Assembly (NCBI GenBank): GCA_024707075.1
Contig: JANQAK010000001.1
Coordinates: forward strand, 434,001-498,000
Origin: Afipia sp.
GTDB lineage: Bacteria > Pseudomonadota > Alphaproteobacteria > Rhizobiales > Xanthobacteraceae
Length of the DNA: 64,000 nt
Direction: 5' to 3'
Part shown: positions 35,762-44,912 of the stretch, piece by piece
How positions within the stretch are numbered: position 1 is the first letter of the stretch
Layout: each line of letters opens with the position of its first letter
The notes under the pieces: model-generated
Seen by the model: only the letters and a program-made list of their open reading frames with translations
Databases searched by the model: none
What the model was told of the DNA's origin: nothing
Made by a program: the position numbers and the translations under genes

Positions 35762-35993
35762 TCTCGACGCGAGCCGGTGTGTAGGTGGAACCCGGAGGCG
35801 CACCGGAAAAATGCGCCAGCAATATAAGGCTGACGATGACGAGCACGAATGCAGCCACCGCCAGTTTTCCGACGATATGCAGCGGCCATGATGATCTGAC
35901 CCAGACGTCGGAGCGGCTTGCCAGCAGAAACACAGCGTAGACCGCGAAGGGAATCAGGAAGATTCCGATCTCGGTGAGGACGGGACGAATCAT
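35730..35993 (-). CDS. DUF6111 family small membrane protein
   Basis: The 87-residue protein has two membrane helices (about 8-25, EIGIFLIPFAVYAVFLLA; and about 44-63, LAVAAFVLVIVSLILLAHF) and ends with a short polar tail. It is a conserved hypothetical in Bradyrhizobium-type bacteria. Its start overlaps the NUDIX stop by ATGA, and its own stop overlaps the probable CCA start by ATGA, so the three are translationally coupled. Function unknown. Confidence 0.85.
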   Translation of the reverse strand: MIRPVLTEIGIFLIPFAVYAVFLLASRSDVWVRSSWPLHIVGKLAVAAFVLVIVSLILLAHFSGAPPGSTYTPARVENGKLIRGSEK

Positions 35994-36683
35994 GAAAGAC
36001 AGATCCGCTCGTAGAGCGCGCGCAGCATGCCCGCGGTCGCACCCCAGATATAATGCTGCTCGAACGGCATCTCATAGAAAGAGCGCTGCATGCCGCGAAA
36101 TTCCTTGCTGCCGAGCTTGTGATTGACCGGGTCCATCAGGAACGCCAGCGGTACCTCGAACACGTCATCGACTTCATTGCGGCTGATCGCAAGGTCGAGA
36201 TCCCGGCCGCACACGCGCCAGCGTCGGCAATATCCGGAATCCAAAGCCTGTCGCGTAGACGTCGAGATAGCCGATCGGATCGATAAAGGGACGTTTGAGG
36301 CCGATCTCTTCATCAGCCTCGCGCAACGCCGCGTCCATCGGCGTTGGGTCCTCCGGATCAATCTTGCCGCCAGGAAAAGAGATTTGCCCGGCATGTTCGT
36401 TGAGATGTTCGGCGCGCTTGGTCAGCAGAACTGTCGGCGCCTCGCGCTCCACAATCGGAATCAGCACCGCCGCCGGACGCACCGGCCGCTCTTTCGCGAT
36501 GATCTGCAACATGGCGTCGGTGCCGAAATCGCCTGTCGGCGCCAGCACATTGGCGTCGGTCAATCCCGGCGGCACGTCGAAGTTCAGCCGCTCGTGTGCC
36601 CGACGGAAGAATTCGCCGGAGCTGATATCGGCCGCAGCCGTGATGATGCCGGGTGCGGCATTCTTCAAAATGGTATTCGTCAA
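35990..36683 (-). pseudogene. CoA pyrophosphatase-type NUDIX hydrolase, frameshifted as sequenced
   Basis: The first part (from ATG 36683) has ERPVRPAAVLIPIVERE and the NUDIX box G-GKIDPEDPTPMDAALREADEEIG, in the longer spacing of the CoA-diphosphatase (NudL-like) branch. It then goes out of frame after LPTLARVRPG; the next frame continues DLAISRNEVDDVFEVPLAF to a conserved end at 35990. One extra base near 36198-36203 explains this; corrected length is 230 residues. Such enzymes cleave CoA to phosphopantetheine and 3',5'-ADP. It lies 16 bp after the DUF1285 gene and overlaps the following DUF6111 gene (ATGA). Confidence 0.82.
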
Positions 36684-36699
36684 CCCTTATCCTCGTTCG

Positions 36700-37308
36700 T
36701 CAAACAGGCTCTCTCGCCTGCGCCGCGTCCGCCATCGAAAAGAACGCGCCGCCGGACATGACCCCGAACATCTCGCGGCCATCGACGATTCGCTCCTCGC
36801 CCATCTCGACCAGATCATAATAGAGCGCGCGCGTGACCTTTGCCCACAAATCCGCGCGGACGTGAAGATAAGGCGTCAGGCCGCCATCGGCAGCCGCCTC
36901 GAACCGCAGCCGGTGATCGTTGTCGCATGGCACCCAGTCCTCCACGTTGGTGCGGAAGCGGAGCTTGCGGCCCGCTCCCTCGCCCTCCTGCTCCATTTCC
37001 ACGGCAAGAAACGGCGCGTCATCGACGCGGATGCCGACCTTCTCCACCGGCGTCACCAGAAAATACTTGCCGTCTTCGCGCTTCAGGATCGTGGAAAACA
37101 GCTTCACCAGCGCCGGACGGCCGATCGGTGTCCCAAGATAGAACCAGGTGCCGTCGCTCGCGATCCGCATATCGAGATCGCCGCAGAACGGCGGATTCCA
37201 CAGATGGACCGGCGGCAGACCTTTTGTCACAGCACCGCCCGCCGCCCGGGTCAGGCTGTCGAGGCGCTGGGATGGATGAGGTTCCTGTTTCTGCCCTTGG
37301 TTCGCCAT
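36700..37308 (-). CDS. DUF1285 family protein
   Basis: The 202-residue protein (start ATG 37308) matches the DUF1285 pattern: PPVHLWNPPFCGDLDMRIA, DGTWFYLGTPIGRPALV, YFLVTPVEKVGIRVDDAPFLAV and RTNVEDWVP. The function is unknown. The open frame upstream to 37419 lacks the family sequence. It heads the chain DUF1285, NUDIX, DUF6111, CCA transferase on the minus strand. Confidence 0.88.
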   Translation of the reverse strand: MANQGQKQEPHPSQRLDSLTRAAGGAVTKGLPPVHLWNPPFCGDLDMRIASDGTWFYLGTPIGRPALVKLFSTILKREDGKYFLVTPVEKVGIRVDDAPFLAVEMEQEGEGAGRKLRFRTNVEDWVPCDNDHRLRFEAAADGGLTPYLHVRADLWAKVTRALYYDLVEMGEERIVDGREMFGVMSGGAFFSMADAAQAREPV

Positions 37309-37547
37309 TGTTTGCCCTGACCGTTGACGCCTCTGTTTGCCACGTTTGCTGCCGATTGGCACGGATGGTGCAAGCCCAAACATGACAAGGAGCGATGACG
37401 ATAACCGGCGAAATCTCAACTCTGACCTGCGGGATTACTCGCCACATCGTGATCGGTTTCAAGCCCCCAAGCCGCTAATGTGGGGACAGCTTGAACGCCG
37501 GAATACATAAGAGAATACATGGCCTTTGCGTCAGTTTAGCATAGGCC

Positions 37548-37626
37548 TCTGGTGTCCCGGATCCGATGTTCGCTTGGTTCTGCGGCGCCTTTCCGTAGCG
37601 AACGTCGGATCCGAAAGGACACCAGA
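37548..37626. repeat. Long hairpin 1 upstream of the MoxR operon
   Basis: Arms TCTGGTGTCCCGGATCCGAT (37548-) and the complement ending GGACACCAGA (to 37626) pair over about 25 bp around a loop with the middle TTGGTTCTGCGGCGCC. The right arm carries a GAAA/TTT bulge. It shares its layout with hairpin 2 at 37638-37714. Confidence 0.78.
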
Positions 37627-37637
37627 AGTCATAATCG

Positions 37638-37714
37638 CTAGTGGTCCTTTGGTTCTGACATTCGCAAAAAGGGGCTGCCGAGGTGGGATGCGAATGTCAG
37701 AACCGGACCACTAG
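37638..37714. repeat. Long hairpin 2 directly upstream of moxR
   Basis: CTAGTGGTCC-(TTT)-GGTTCTGACATTCGC pairs with GCGAATGTCAGAACCGGACCACTAG with one three-base bulge. The right arm ends at 37714, and AAGGAG of the MoxR gene begins about 5 bases later, so a transcript reading through would start translation directly after this hairpin. Confidence 0.82.
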
Positions 37715-37732
37715 AAGCAAGGAGCGATCAAA

Positions 37733-38737
37733 ATGGCTGGCGCAGACGGTGTCGAGAAACTTGAAGACGTGATCGTGCGTTCGGCCGAGCAGATCGCGGG
37801 TAACATCCGCGCCGCCCGGGAAGCGGTCTCGACCGTGATCTTCGGGCAGGAACGCGTCATCGAGAATGCGCTGGTGACAATCCTGTCCGGCGGACATGCA
37901 TTGCTGATCGGCGTTCCGGGTCTGGCCAAGACCAAGCTGGTCGAGACGCTGGGAACCACGCTCGGCCTCGACGCCAAGCGCGTGCAGTTCACGCCGGACC
38001 TGATGCCGTCGGATATTCTGGGCGCGGAGGTGCTCGACGAGAGCGCCACCGGCAAACGCTCGTTCCGCTTCATCGCCGGACCTGTGTTCGCGCAATTGCT
38101 GATGGCGGACGAAATCAACCGCGCCAGCCCGCGCACCCAGTCGGCCCTGTTGCAGGCGATGCAGGAGCAGCACATCACCGTCGCCGGCGCGCGGCACGAT
38201 CTGCCGAAGCCGTTCCATGTGCTCGCCACGCAGAACCCGCTGGAGCAGGAAGGCACCTATCCGCTGCCGGAAGCCCAGCTCGACCGCTTCCTGATGGAAA
38301 TCGATGTCGAATATCCGGATCGTGATGCCGAGCGCCGCATCCTGTTCGAGACCACCGGCGCCGACGAAGCCGTGGCCAAGGCTGCGATGACCGCTGAAAC
38401 GCTGCTCACCGCGCAGCGGCTGGTGCGCCGCCTGCCGGTCGGCGATTCCGTGGTCGAAGCCATTCTGTCGCTGGTGCGCTCCGCACGTCCGGGCGACGAC
38501 AGCGGAGAGATCGGCAAGTCGATCGCTTGGGGCCCCGGCCCGCGTGCCAGCCAATCGCTGATGCTCGCCGTTCGCGCCCGTGCGCTGCTCGACGGACGGC
38601 TCGCGCCGTCGATCGACGATGTGCTGGATCTCGCGGAGCCTGTATTGAAGCACCGCATGGCGCTGACCTTCGCGGCACGCGCCGAAGGCCGCACCATCCC
38701 GGACATCATCAAGCAGTTGAAGTCACGGATCGGCTGA
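37733..38737 (+). CDS. MoxR-family AAA+ ATPase
   Basis: The 334-residue protein is a MoxR AAA+ ATPase: Walker A-like GVPGLAKTKLVETL, Walker B FAQLLMADEINRASPRTQ and FHVLATQNPLEQEGTYPLPE. MoxR proteins act as chaperone-like activators together with DUF58 and VWA-type proteins. AAGGAG lies 8 bases before the ATG. The next gene starts inside its stop codon (TGATG), so the DUF58 gene is co-translated. Confidence 0.95.
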   Translation: MAGADGVEKLEDVIVRSAEQIAGNIRAAREAVSTVIFGQERVIENALVTILSGGHALLIGVPGLAKTKLVETLGTTLGLDAKRVQFTPDLMPSDILGAEVLDESATGKRSFRFIAGPVFAQLLMADEINRASPRTQSALLQAMQEQHITVAGARHDLPKPFHVLATQNPLEQEGTYPLPEAQLDRFLMEIDVEYPDRDAERRILFETTGADEAVAKAAMTAETLLTAQRLVRRLPVGDSVVEAILSLVRSARPGDDSGEIGKSIAWGPGPRASQSLMLAVRARALLDGRLAPSIDDVLDLAEPVLKHRMALTFAARAEGRTIPDIIKQLKSRIG

Positions 38738-39675
38738 TGGCAGCAAGGCCGCAACCCGCACTCCAGGAGATCGAAGCAGTCCGACGCGCCGATGGTGAAA
38801 GTCGTTCGCTCGCCGCGTCGCTGCCGCGTCTCGTGCTGGAAGCGCGGCGCATCGCGGCCAACGTGATCCACGGGTTGCACGGACGACGCCGCGCCGGCAC
38901 CGGCGAGAACTTCTGGCAATATCGCCGCTTCGTGTCCGGCGAGGCCTCGCAGAACATCGACTGGCGGCGTTCGGCGCGCGACGATCATCTCTACGTCCGC
39001 GAGCAGGAATGGGAAGCTGCGCACACGGTGTGGCTGTGGCCGGACCGCTCCAAATCGATGGCGTTCGCGTCGAAGACCGCGCGCGACAGCAAGCTCGAGC
39101 GCGCGCTGGTGGTGACGTTCGCTTTGGCGGATTTGCTGGTGGCCGGCGGCGAACGCGTCGGCGTTCCCGGCCTGTTGAACCCGAGTTCCAGTCGCAACAT
39201 CGTCGACAAGATGGCGCAGGCGGTCCTGCATGACACGGTGACACGATCGAGCCTGCCGCCGGCGTTCGTTCCGTCGGCGCTGTCGGAGGTCGTGGTGCTG
39301 TCGGACTTCTGGTCGCCGATCGGCGACATCCGCACCATGCTCGGCGGTCTCTCGTCGTCGGGCGCGCACGGCACGCTGTTGCAGATCGTCGATCCCGCAG
39401 AGGAGACATTCCCCTATTCCGGCCGCATCGAATTCGTCGAGCCCGAAGGCGGCGAGGTCATCACCGCCGGCCGCGCCGAGACCTGGGCCAAGGATTACGC
39501 CGCACGCCTCGCCGCCCATCGCGATGCCATCCGCGAGGAAACCAACAAGCTCGGCTGGCTGTTCTCGACCCACAGCACGGATCGGTCCGCCGCCGAACTG
39601 CTGCTTTATCTTCACAGCGGCATGATGGTGGCGAAAGGCGGCGCCGGCCGCGCCGCCGCAGGGCGCAGCTCATGA
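38737..39675 (+). CDS. DUF58 domain-containing protein
   Basis: The 312-residue protein has the DUF58 core FWQYRRFVSGEASQNIDWRRSARDDHLYVREQE, which resembles a VWA-like domain, and LPPAFVPSALSEVVVLSDFW. The ATG at 38737 overlaps the MoxR stop, and its own stop overlaps the next start by ATGA. MoxR-DUF58 pairs are widely conserved and thought to help fold or activate envelope or redox complexes; the client here is not known. The frame is open further upstream inside moxR, but that is overlap. Confidence 0.93.
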   Translation: MAARPQPALQEIEAVRRADGESRSLAASLPRLVLEARRIAANVIHGLHGRRRAGTGENFWQYRRFVSGEASQNIDWRRSARDDHLYVREQEWEAAHTVWLWPDRSKSMAFASKTARDSKLERALVVTFALADLLVAGGERVGVPGLLNPSSSRNIVDKMAQAVLHDTVTRSSLPPAFVPSALSEVVVLSDFWSPIGDIRTMLGGLSSSGAHGTLLQIVDPAEETFPYSGRIEFVEPEGGEVITAGRAETWAKDYAARLAAHRDAIREETNKLGWLFSTHSTDRSAAELLLYLHSGMMVAKGGAGRAAAGRSS

Positions 39676-42527
39676 TGGGACTGCCGCTTTCCTTCGCTGA
39701 ACCGTGGCTGCTGATGGGCCTGCTGAGCCTTCCGGCGCTGTGGTGGCTGCTGCGCGTGATGCCGCCGCGTCCGCGGCGGATCGATTTTCCGCCGACGCGG
39801 CTGCTGTTCGATATCGCGCCGAAGGAAGAAACCCCGTCCCGCACGCCGTGGTGGCTGACGTTGCTGCGCCTGCTGGCTGCTGCGCTGGTGATCCTCGCCG
39901 CCGCGGGCCCGATCTGGAATCCGAGCGAAGGCATTACCCGCTCCAGCGCGCCGCTGGTGCTGTTGCTCGACGATGGCTGGAGTGCCGCCTCCACTTGGGA
40001 GTCTCGCATGAGGACCGCCGACGAACTGATCGCCAATGCGGATTCCGACCGCCGCGCCGTCGCGATCGTTCCCTTGTCGGAGAGCACCCGCGACATCACG
40101 CTGATGCCGGCCGGAAACGCGCGCGTCGCGCTGCGCCAGCTTGCGCCGAAGCCCTACGCCGTCGAGCGCGTTGAAATCCTTCCCGCGCTGGCGCGCTTCC
40201 TCGCCAATACCGGCGACAGCGAGATCGCGTGGCTCAGCGACGGCGTCGATACCGGACGCGGCAGCGAGTTCACCGAAGGGCTTGTCAAAACGATACAGGA
40301 TCGCACCTTGACGATTTTCGAGGGCGGCACCGCGCCTGCACATGCGCTGGTCGCTGCCGAGAACGCCGCCGCGAAGATGACAGTGAAGGTGCTGCGCGCC
40401 AACGGCGGCGGCGCGGACATTGGACTCGTTCGCGCGCTCGACCAGAAGGGATCGCCCATCGGCGAAGCCAAGTTTGCATTCGGCTCGCAGGATCGCGAGG
40501 TTGAAGCGAGCTTCGACCTCCCGGTGGAACTGCGCAACGACATCGCGCGGCTTGAAGTGAGCGGCGAACGCTCGGCCGGCGCGGTGCAACTGCTCGACAA
40601 GCGCTGGCGGCGGCGCGCCATCGGCATCGTCTCCGGCGCCACCACCGACACCGCGCAACCGCTGCTGGCCTCGACCTTCTATCTCACCCGCGCGCTGGCG
40701 CCGTTCGCCGACGTGCGGCTCGGCGAGCGCGGCGCGCCCGCCGTGGCCATCGGACAATTCCTCGATCAGAAGCTGCCGATGATCGTTCTCGCCGACGTGG
40801 GCACGCTGTCGCCGGAGATTCGCGACCGGCTCAACACATGGATTGCGCAGGGCGGCGTGCTGGTGCGTTTCGCCGGGCCGCGTCTGGCCGCCGGAGACGA
40901 CGATCTGGTGCCGGTGAAACTGCGCCGCGGCGGACGCAGCCTCGGCGGCAGCCTGACATGGGAGAAGCCGCAGCCGCTGGCGTCTTTCGCGGCGGAAGGG
41001 CCATTCGCCGGTCTCGCCGTGCCGAAGGACATCACCGTCACCCGCCAGGTGCTGGCGGAACCCGATCCCGCGCTCGCCTCGCGAAGCTGGGCCTCGCTCG
41101 CCGATGGCACGCCGCTGGTCACCGGTGAACACCGCGACAAGGGCATGGTGGTGCTGTTCCACATCAGCGCGGATATGCGCTGGTCGGATTTGCCGATGTC
41201 TGGCACCTTTGTCGAAATGCTGCGGCGAGTCGTCGATATGTCCGGCTACACGGCCAATGCGGGCGCGGGTGTCGCCACCGAGGGCAGCCCGGAGACCGTT
41301 GCGCCGATCCGCACCCTCGACGGCTTTGGCGCGTTCGGACCACCGCCGTCCACCGCGAAGCCGCTGCGCGCGGATTATCGCGACCGCGCCACCATCGATC
41401 ATCCGCCAGGACTTTACGGCCCCGCCGACGGCCCGCTCGCGGTGAATGCGCTCGCCACCGCCGACCGGCTCGCGCCGCTGGATACATCGGGACTGAGGGC
41501 GCGGCGCGCGACCTACACCAACGCCGAGCCGCGCGACCTGCGCGGCATCCTGCTCTCCACCGCGCTGGCGCTGTTCCTGATCGACGCCATCATCATCGCC
41601 ATTCTCGGCGGCGGCTTGGCGGCCTTGCTGAGACGCCGGACAGCGACGGCGGCCCTCGCGCTTATCTTCGCGCTGGCTTCCGTCGCCGGCGCGCCCTCGC
41701 CATCTCATGCGCAGGCTCCGAAAGCCGCGACGGGCGTCGCGCCGCCTGCAAGCAATCCTGCCGCAGACGACTTCGCCATCAAGGCCGTCTCGCAGACACG
41801 TCTCGCCTATGTGCTCACCGGCAATTCCGACGTGGACTCCATCGTCAAGGCCGGCCTCTCCGGACTGACGCTGTTTCTCGCGCAGCGCACCGCGCTGGAA
41901 GCTGGCGAACCCATTGGTGTCGATCCCGCGCGCGACGAACTTGCTTTCTTCCCCCTGATTTATTGGCCGGTGATCTCCGGCTCGGCCAAGCCGTCGCAGG
42001 AGGCAATCAACAAGCTCGATGCCTACATGAAGCAGGGCGGCACCGTGCTGTTCGACACCCGCGACGCTGTCGAAGCGCCCGCCGGTCCCGGCGGGGAATC
42101 GCAGACGCCCGGCATGCTGACGCTGCGCGAAATTCTGTCGTCGCTCGATATTCCCGAACTCGAGCCGGTGCCGCGCGAGCATGTGCTGACCAAGACGTTC
42201 TATCTGCTGCGCGACTTTCCCGGCCGGTTCAATTCAGGACAGACCTGGGTCGAGACATTGCCGCGCGTCGATGACGAGGATGCCGCCGACCGGCCCGCAC
42301 GCGGCGGCGACGGTGTCTCGCCGATCATCATCACCTCGAACGATCTCGCCGGCGCGTGGGCCATGCGCACCGACGGCCAGCCGATGCTGCCGCTGACGCC
42401 CGGCGACCCGCGCCAGCGCGAACTGGCGTTCCGCGCCGGCGTCAACATCGTGATGTATACGCTGACCGGCAACTACAAGGCCGACCAGGTGCATGCGCCC
42501 GCGCTGATCGAACGGCTGGGGCAGTAA
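39672..42527 (+). CDS. BatA/DUF4159 large membrane protein
   Basis: The 951-residue protein starts with a BatA-type N-terminal membrane region (helices at about 10-30 and 58-77) followed by a VWA-like periplasmic or cytoplasmic part (VLLLDDGWSAASTWESRMRT). Another helix pair lies near 625-655 (STALALFLIDAIIIAIL) followed by a signal-like stretch (LALIFALASVAGAPS), and the C-terminal quarter (from about 700) is the DUF4159 domain, with FFPLIYWPVIS and GGTVLFDTRDAVE. ATGA overlap with the DUF58 gene. Part of the MoxR operon; its job is unknown. Confidence 0.9.
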   Translation: MMGLPLSFAEPWLLMGLLSLPALWWLLRVMPPRPRRIDFPPTRLLFDIAPKEETPSRTPWWLTLLRLLAAALVILAAAGPIWNPSEGITRSSAPLVLLLDDGWSAASTWESRMRTADELIANADSDRRAVAIVPLSESTRDITLMPAGNARVALRQLAPKPYAVERVEILPALARFLANTGDSEIAWLSDGVDTGRGSEFTEGLVKTIQDRTLTIFEGGTAPAHALVAAENAAAKMTVKVLRANGGGADIGLVRALDQKGSPIGEAKFAFGSQDREVEASFDLPVELRNDIARLEVSGERSAGAVQLLDKRWRRRAIGIVSGATTDTAQPLLASTFYLTRALAPFADVRLGERGAPAVAIGQFLDQKLPMIVLADVGTLSPEIRDRLNTWIAQGGVLVRFAGPRLAAGDDDLVPVKLRRGGRSLGGSLTWEKPQPLASFAAEGPFAGLAVPKDITVTRQVLAEPDPALASRSWASLADGTPLVTGEHRDKGMVVLFHISADMRWSDLPMSGTFVEMLRRVVDMSGYTANAGAGVATEGSPETVAPIRTLDGFGAFGPPPSTAKPLRADYRDRATIDHPPGLYGPADGPLAVNALATADRLAPLDTSGLRARRATYTNAEPRDLRGILLSTALALFLIDAIIIAILGGGLAALLRRRTATAALALIFALASVAGAPSPSHAQAPKAATGVAPPASNPAADDFAIKAVSQTRLAYVLTGNSDVDSIVKAGLSGLTLFLAQRTALEAGEPIGVDPARDELAFFPLIYWPVISGSAKPSQEAINKLDAYMKQGGTVLFDTRDAVEAPAGPGGESQTPGMLTLREILSSLDIPELEPVPREHVLTKTFYLLRDFPGRFNSGQTWVETLPRVDDEDAADRPARGGDGVSPIIITSNDLAGAWAMRTDGQPMLPLTPGDPRQRELAFRAGVNIVMYTLTGNYKADQVHAPALIERLGQ

Positions 42528-42528
42528 C

Positions 42529-44592
42529 ATGCAATACGGCATCGCATTCGCACCGCTTGTTCCCACCCTCGTGCTGTGGCTCGGCCTCGCTGCGATCGTC
42601 GTGATCGCGGCTGTGCTGCTGTTCGCGCGAGCGCGGGGCGCTGCGGTACGTGTCGCGGCACTGGCGCTGATCCTGCTAGCGCTGGCCAATCCATCCTTTA
42701 CGCGCGAGGAGCGCGAACCTCTGTCGTCGGTGGCCGCCGTCGTCATCGATAAAAGCCCGAGCCAGAATTTCGGCGAACGCACGCGCGAGACCAATGAAGC
42801 ACGCGAGGCGCTGGTGGCCCGTCTGAAGGACATCAAGGGCCTTGAAGTGCGTGTGGTCGAGGCCGGCCAGGCCGACGGCGAGACCGATGGCACCAAACTG
42901 TTCTCCGCCGTGACCTCGGCGCTCTCCGACGTGCCGACCGATCGCGTCGCCGGTGCGTTCCTGATCACCGACGGCCGCGTCCACGACATTCCCGCCAACG
43001 CCGCCGCGATCGGCTTCAATGCGCCTGTGCATGCGCTGATCACCGGGCGCAGCAACGAGCGCGACCGCCGCATCGCCATCGTCGCCGCCCCGCGTTTCGG
43101 CATCGTCGGCCAGAACCAGACCGTCACCTATCGTCTCGATGACCAGGGCGTCACCAACGAGAGCGCACGCGTGACCGTGCGCCGCGACGGCGACGTGCTC
43201 AGCGAACGCGCGGTGCGCAGCGGCGAACAGGTCAGCGTGACGCTCGACATTCCCCATGCCGGTCCCAACATCATCGAGATCGAGGCCTCGCCGCTAGCCA
43301 ACGAACTGACGCCGGTGAACAACCGCGCCGTGGTTTCCATCGACGGCGTGCGCGACAAGCTGCGGGTGCTGCTGGTCTCCGGCGAGCCGCATTCCGGCGA
43401 GCGCACCTGGCGTAACCTGTTGAAGTCGGATGCCAGCGTTGATCTGGTGCATTTCACCATTCTGCGTCCGCCTGAGAAGCAGGACGGCACGCCGATCAAC
43501 GAACTGTCGCTGATCGCATTCCCGACCCGCGAACTGTTCCAGCAGAAGATCAACGAATTCCAGCTTATCATCTTCGACCGTTACGCGCGGCAAGGGGTGC
43601 TGCCGATTTCCTACTTCGACAACATCACGCGCTATGTGCGCGCCGGCGGCGCGGTTCTCGTCTCGGCAGGCCCGGACTATGCCAGCCCGACCAGCATCTG
43701 GCGCACACCGCTGGATGCGATCCTGCCGGCCGAGCCGACAGGCGTCAGCGAAAAGGCCTTCACGGCGCGGCTGAGCGACATCGGCAAGCGCCATCCTGTG
43801 ACGCGCGGACTGGAAGGCGCGAACAGCGAACCGCCGCACTGGAGCCGCTTCTTCCGCCTCATCGACACGCGCAATCCGACCAATCCGCCGATCATGGAAG
43901 GCGCCGACGGCAAGCCGCTGCTGCTGCTGTCGCGGCAGGGCGAAGGCCGCGTCGCGCTGCTGCTGTCTGATCATATCTGGCTATGGGCGCGCGGCTATGA
44001 AGGCGGCGGGCCGCATCTCGACCTGCTGCGGCGGATGTCGCACTGGCTGATGAAGCAGCCCGACCTCGATGAGGAAGCGCTGCGTCTCAAGGTCGAAGGC
44101 CGCGATCTCGTCGTAACCCGGCAGACCATGGCCGACACGGTGCAGCCGGTCACGATCACGTCGCCATCGGGCGCAGCGCGCGAGGTAACGCTGACGGCGG
44201 GCGAGCCCGGCGAATGGCGCGCATCGACCAGCGCCGACGAACTTGGCCTGTGGCAGGCCACCGACGGCGACCTGAAGGCGCTGATCAATGTCGGCCCGGT
44301 GAACCCGAAGGAGTTCGCGGAAGTCACCTCGACCACCGAGACGCTGCGCCCGCTGTTGCAGGCGACCGGCGGCGACGTGCGCCGGGTGGCGGACGGCGGC
44401 AGCATCGATCTGCCGCGCGTGTTGCCGGTCCGCGCCTCGACGGTGTTCCGTGGCGAAGGCTGGCTCGGGGTCAAGATGCGCGACGCCAGCGTGGTGCGCG
44501 GCATCGGCGTGCTGCCGATCTTCGCCGGCCTGATCGGCCTGCTGCTGCTGCTCGGCGCGTTCGCCAGCACCTGGCTGCGCGAAGGCCGCTGA
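42529..44592 (+). CDS. Large membrane protein with VWA/glutamine amidotransferase-like domains
   Basis: The 687-residue protein follows the DUF4159 gene with one base between. Two N-terminal membrane helices (about 8-30 and 38-58) lead into a VWA-like part (AAVVIDKSPSQNFGERTRET), a receiver-like segment near 280-380 (DKLRVLLVSGEPHSGERTWR) typical of the class I glutamine amidotransferase-like domain of this family, and one C-terminal helix (VLPIFAGLIGLLLLLGAF). No catalytic Cys-His-Glu triad is evident, so it is probably not an amidotransferase. Last gene of the MoxR operon. Confidence 0.88.
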   Translation: MQYGIAFAPLVPTLVLWLGLAAIVVIAAVLLFARARGAAVRVAALALILLALANPSFTREEREPLSSVAAVVIDKSPSQNFGERTRETNEAREALVARLKDIKGLEVRVVEAGQADGETDGTKLFSAVTSALSDVPTDRVAGAFLITDGRVHDIPANAAAIGFNAPVHALITGRSNERDRRIAIVAAPRFGIVGQNQTVTYRLDDQGVTNESARVTVRRDGDVLSERAVRSGEQVSVTLDIPHAGPNIIEIEASPLANELTPVNNRAVVSIDGVRDKLRVLLVSGEPHSGERTWRNLLKSDASVDLVHFTILRPPEKQDGTPINELSLIAFPTRELFQQKINEFQLIIFDRYARQGVLPISYFDNITRYVRAGGAVLVSAGPDYASPTSIWRTPLDAILPAEPTGVSEKAFTARLSDIGKRHPVTRGLEGANSEPPHWSRFFRLIDTRNPTNPPIMEGADGKPLLLLSRQGEGRVALLLSDHIWLWARGYEGGGPHLDLLRRMSHWLMKQPDLDEEALRLKVEGRDLVVTRQTMADTVQPVTITSPSGAAREVTLTAGEPGEWRASTSADELGLWQATDGDLKALINVGPVNPKEFAEVTSTTETLRPLLQATGGDVRRVADGGSIDLPRVLPVRASTVFRGEGWLGVKMRDASVVRGIGVLPIFAGLIGLLLLLGAFASTWLREGR

Positions 44593-44647
44593 TGGTCTCG
44601 ATCTTCGAGTGGGCTGAGCGGTCCGCCAGAGCAATACGCCGGCTTTC

Positions 44648-44747
44648 GTCATCCCGAGGTGCGAGCGCTTGCGAGCCTCGAAGGATGACGGGTGTGACGC
44701 GCCGTCGCCCTTCGAGGCCTTCGCTTTGCTACGGCACCTCAGGTGAC
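44648..44747. repeat. Dispersed inverted repeat, 'CCTGAGG...CCTCGAAGG' family (copy 3)
   Basis: Arms GTCATCCCGAGGTGCGAGCG and GGCACCTCAGGTGAC with inner CCTCGAAGGATGACGG / CCCTTCGAGGCC. It fills most of the gap between the MoxR operon and the zinc-uptake genes. Confidence 0.78.
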
Positions 44748-44844
44748 GGCTAGCTGAATCAGCCGACGTGTCGATCAGGCCACACCCGCGCAGCAACGCG
44801 CTCTTGGCACTCGTCCCATGTTGACACCCTCGCCCTGACCGGCA

Positions 44845-44861
44845 ATGTTACATTATAACAT
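44845..44861. promoter_or_regulatory. Putative Zur box
   Basis: ATGTTACATTATAACAT differs at one position from the E. coli Zur core ATGTTATAnTATAACAT. It lies 52 bp before the DUF2946 gene, in a GC-rich region where such an AT-rich palindrome is unusual. A TTGACA at 44821 could be a -35 box; the -10 would overlap the site. It suggests zinc-dependent repression of the two downstream genes. Confidence 0.72.
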
Positions 44862-44912
44862 CTGGAACCGGCCCCCAGCGCCGGACCGGATCGGCGTGGG
44901 GCGTATCCGGCA

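Noticed and set aside
37548-37714. Insertion sequence ends flanking a lost transposase
   Set aside because: Each hairpin is self-contained, with no open frame between the arms and no visible target duplication.
39612-42182. An 856-codon open frame on the minus strand opposite the DUF4159 gene
   Set aside because: It is His/Arg/Gly-rich low-complexity translation of the complement of a clear gene.
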